A stretch of 29,918 bases of DNA, from positions 1 to 29,918 of the forward strand of contig NW_025955409.1 in NCBI RefSeq assembly GCF_022376445.1. The letters are read 5' to 3'. The first letter of the stretch is position 1, and each line of letters starts with the position of its first letter. Positions 28,523 to 29,918 of this stretch are shown one piece after another. The position numbers were made by a program, and so were the translations under genes. The stretch is from Fomitopsis serialis. Lineage: Eukaryota; Basidiomycota; Agaricomycetes; Polyporales; Fomitopsidaceae. The notes beneath the pieces are model-generated. The model ran no database searches. It was not told the DNA's origin and saw only the letters and a program-made list of their open reading frames with translations.

Positions 28523-29918
28523 ATGTCTGGAGTCGGTCGTCGCCTTGGTGTCGTCGCGCTCGCTCTCGTCTGCACTGGCGTGAATGCGGGCCCTGTGCAA
28601 GCTCCCATTATTGTCCCACCTCCTTATGCGGCTGAATATGCGCAGAAGACGGTCCAGCTTCTCGAGACGAGCTGGGCTGCGTACAAGTGAGTAGTAGTAA
28701 TTGCCAACATAGTGGGAGTCTCAGCAACGTTTGCACAGGGAATATGCCTGGGGACACGACGACCTGAGCCCAGTCAGTGAGAGCTACTCTGACAGCTACG
28801 GTGGTTGGGGTGCTTCCATTGTAGATGCGTTGGATACCATTGTGCGTCGCTCATGCTAAATCGTCGTGAATATTCCTCATCCGGAAATAGTATTTGATGG
28901 GGCTCACTGTACGTCCTACGACTTGCGTTTTGTTCCTGACGTGAAATGAGGGACCCAGGACATCTTCGAGGAAGCTTTGAACTTTTCGTCCACGGTCGAC
29001 TACAGCACGACACCCACAGGCGATCAGATCGAGTGCGTATTCCGTCCAACGATGTAACAACCGACGCTTGACTGGGGAGGTTATAAGCTTGTTCGAGACG
29101 ACTATCCGATATGTCGCCTCTTCGCTCTGCACGTACGAGCTCAGTGGACAGAAATATCCTGCCCTCGTCAACCAGTCAAAAGTGCTTGTGGACAAGATGG
29201 TGAACGCGTTTGTCGGGGTTGGTACTTGTACTTGTTCATATCTGAGACATGTCCACTGATGATGCGGTATATTTCAGGATAACCAAATTCCGTATGGCTA
29301 TCTGAATTGGAACAATGCCACTCCCGTGACGGGAACGACGAACATCGCTGAGGCCGGAACTGTAAGTGAATTGCACGATTATTATATTTAGATGAGGCTG
29401 GTTACTAACGTATCAGCATAGTTGACGATGGAGTGGGGTACTCTTGCGTAAGTTACCCCATGCTATTCCGTTGACCAACATTCTGAGCGTCTTTAGGAAA
29501 TACACCGGAAACGACACCTACCGCGAGCTCGCAGAGAAGCCTGTTATCTACATCGCCAACCTTGTCAGTGTCACGCTCAGCTCAACTTTGCGCGTAGTAG
29601 GGCTAACATTTCGAGTAGCCTCCGCCACTTTCGAACCTCCCTGCACAAGTGATCGACCCCACCTCTGGCCAATTCGCTGATGCCTACGTCGTGTGTACTA
29701 CGGAGCCGCGCTCATCTAGATCTGTGCTCATGGTTGCCGATAGACATGGGGCGGTGGCTCTGACAGCTACTTCGAGTACCTGATCAAATACGCGCGCCTC
29801 ACGAACACGGACAACAATTTGTTCGCGGATGCGTGGGCGTCTGCCGTGGATTCATCGATCTGGAACTTGCGGGGTAAGCATGAAGGCAAAATCGAGCGGT
29901 CAAGGTAGCTCAAATGAG
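28523..29918 (+). CDS. GH47 alpha-1,2-mannosidase, secreted (3' end outside the window)
   Basis: Exons 28523-28686, 28739-28841, 28891-28908, 28959-29032, 29088-29217, 29278-29361, 29422-29447, 29497-29563, 29619-29690 and 29744-29873 encode 289 residues; the next donor GTAAGC begins at 29874 and the rest is missing. Residues 1-23 are a signal peptide (RRLGVVALALVCTGVNAG). Class I mannosidase blocks follow in order: YAWGHDDLSP (57-66), GGWGASIVDALDT, LFETTIR with a conserved acidic residue (Glu123), QIPYGYLNWNN, AEAGTLTMEWG (about 187-197), VIDPTSGQF and WGGGSDSYFEYLIKY. The family removes alpha-1,2-linked mannose from N-glycans in the secretory pathway or outside the cell, calcium-dependently. 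The cleavable signal peptide without an anchor suggests a secreted or lumenal form. Exons of 18 and 26 nt are notably small. Several N-glycosylation sequons (NFS, NQS, NAT, NDT) are visible. Confidence 0.93.

Overview
The window is nuclear DNA from a filamentous basidiomycete, most likely an agaricomycete of the polypore type. The reasons are GC-rich exons cut by many 45-70 bp GT-AG introns with CTNAY-type branch sites, tiny exons, tightly packed genes on both strands, and large F-box proteins of mushroom type. No rRNA, tRNA, CRISPR array or bacterial-style operon was seen. Species is not claimed.

Layout, left to right: the 3' end of an unrecognised plus-strand gene (1-585) converges on a minus-strand flavin monooxygenase-like gene (645-2292) whose frame is broken many times. 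A gene-poor 2.5 kb follows. A ten-coding-exon CSC1/OSCA-type channel gene reads rightward (4833-8152); its start codon appears to be split by an intron. The 8.15-9.36 kb spacer holds a three-copy 18-bp repeat and a 295-bp MITE with TA target duplication. Two minus-strand F-box genes (9365-11221 and 11962-13758) are a tandem duplication that includes their upstream DNA. A minus-strand PHD-finger plus chromodomain gene (14569-17099) has exons as small as 8, 15 and 17 nt. A frame-broken coiled-coil ORF (17190-17694) lies just upstream of it. A minus-strand FYVE-like/SAP-like/RING ubiquitin ligase gene (about 17969-20677) has a 673-bp intron carrying diverged direct repeats. Then come a minus-strand short-chain dehydrogenase (21269-22755), minus-strand SEC20 ending in HDEL (23240-24495), a divergent plus-strand F-box/zinc-knuckle-like gene (24976-27594) with one GC-AG intron, and the 5' part of a secreted GH47 alpha-mannosidase (28523 to the window end).

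The genes are mostly unrelated housekeeping and regulatory functions: membrane traffic (SEC20), glycan trimming (GH47), ubiquitin ligation (F-box proteins and the RING protein), chromatin reading and membrane transport. I do not see one coherent new system. The most useful signals are about structure: the start-splitting intron, the microexon-rich PHD-chromo gene, the tandem F-box unit with a retained upstream palindrome, the MITE, and a repeated pattern of single-base losses that break several otherwise conserved reading frames. That pattern looks more like sequence error than decay.
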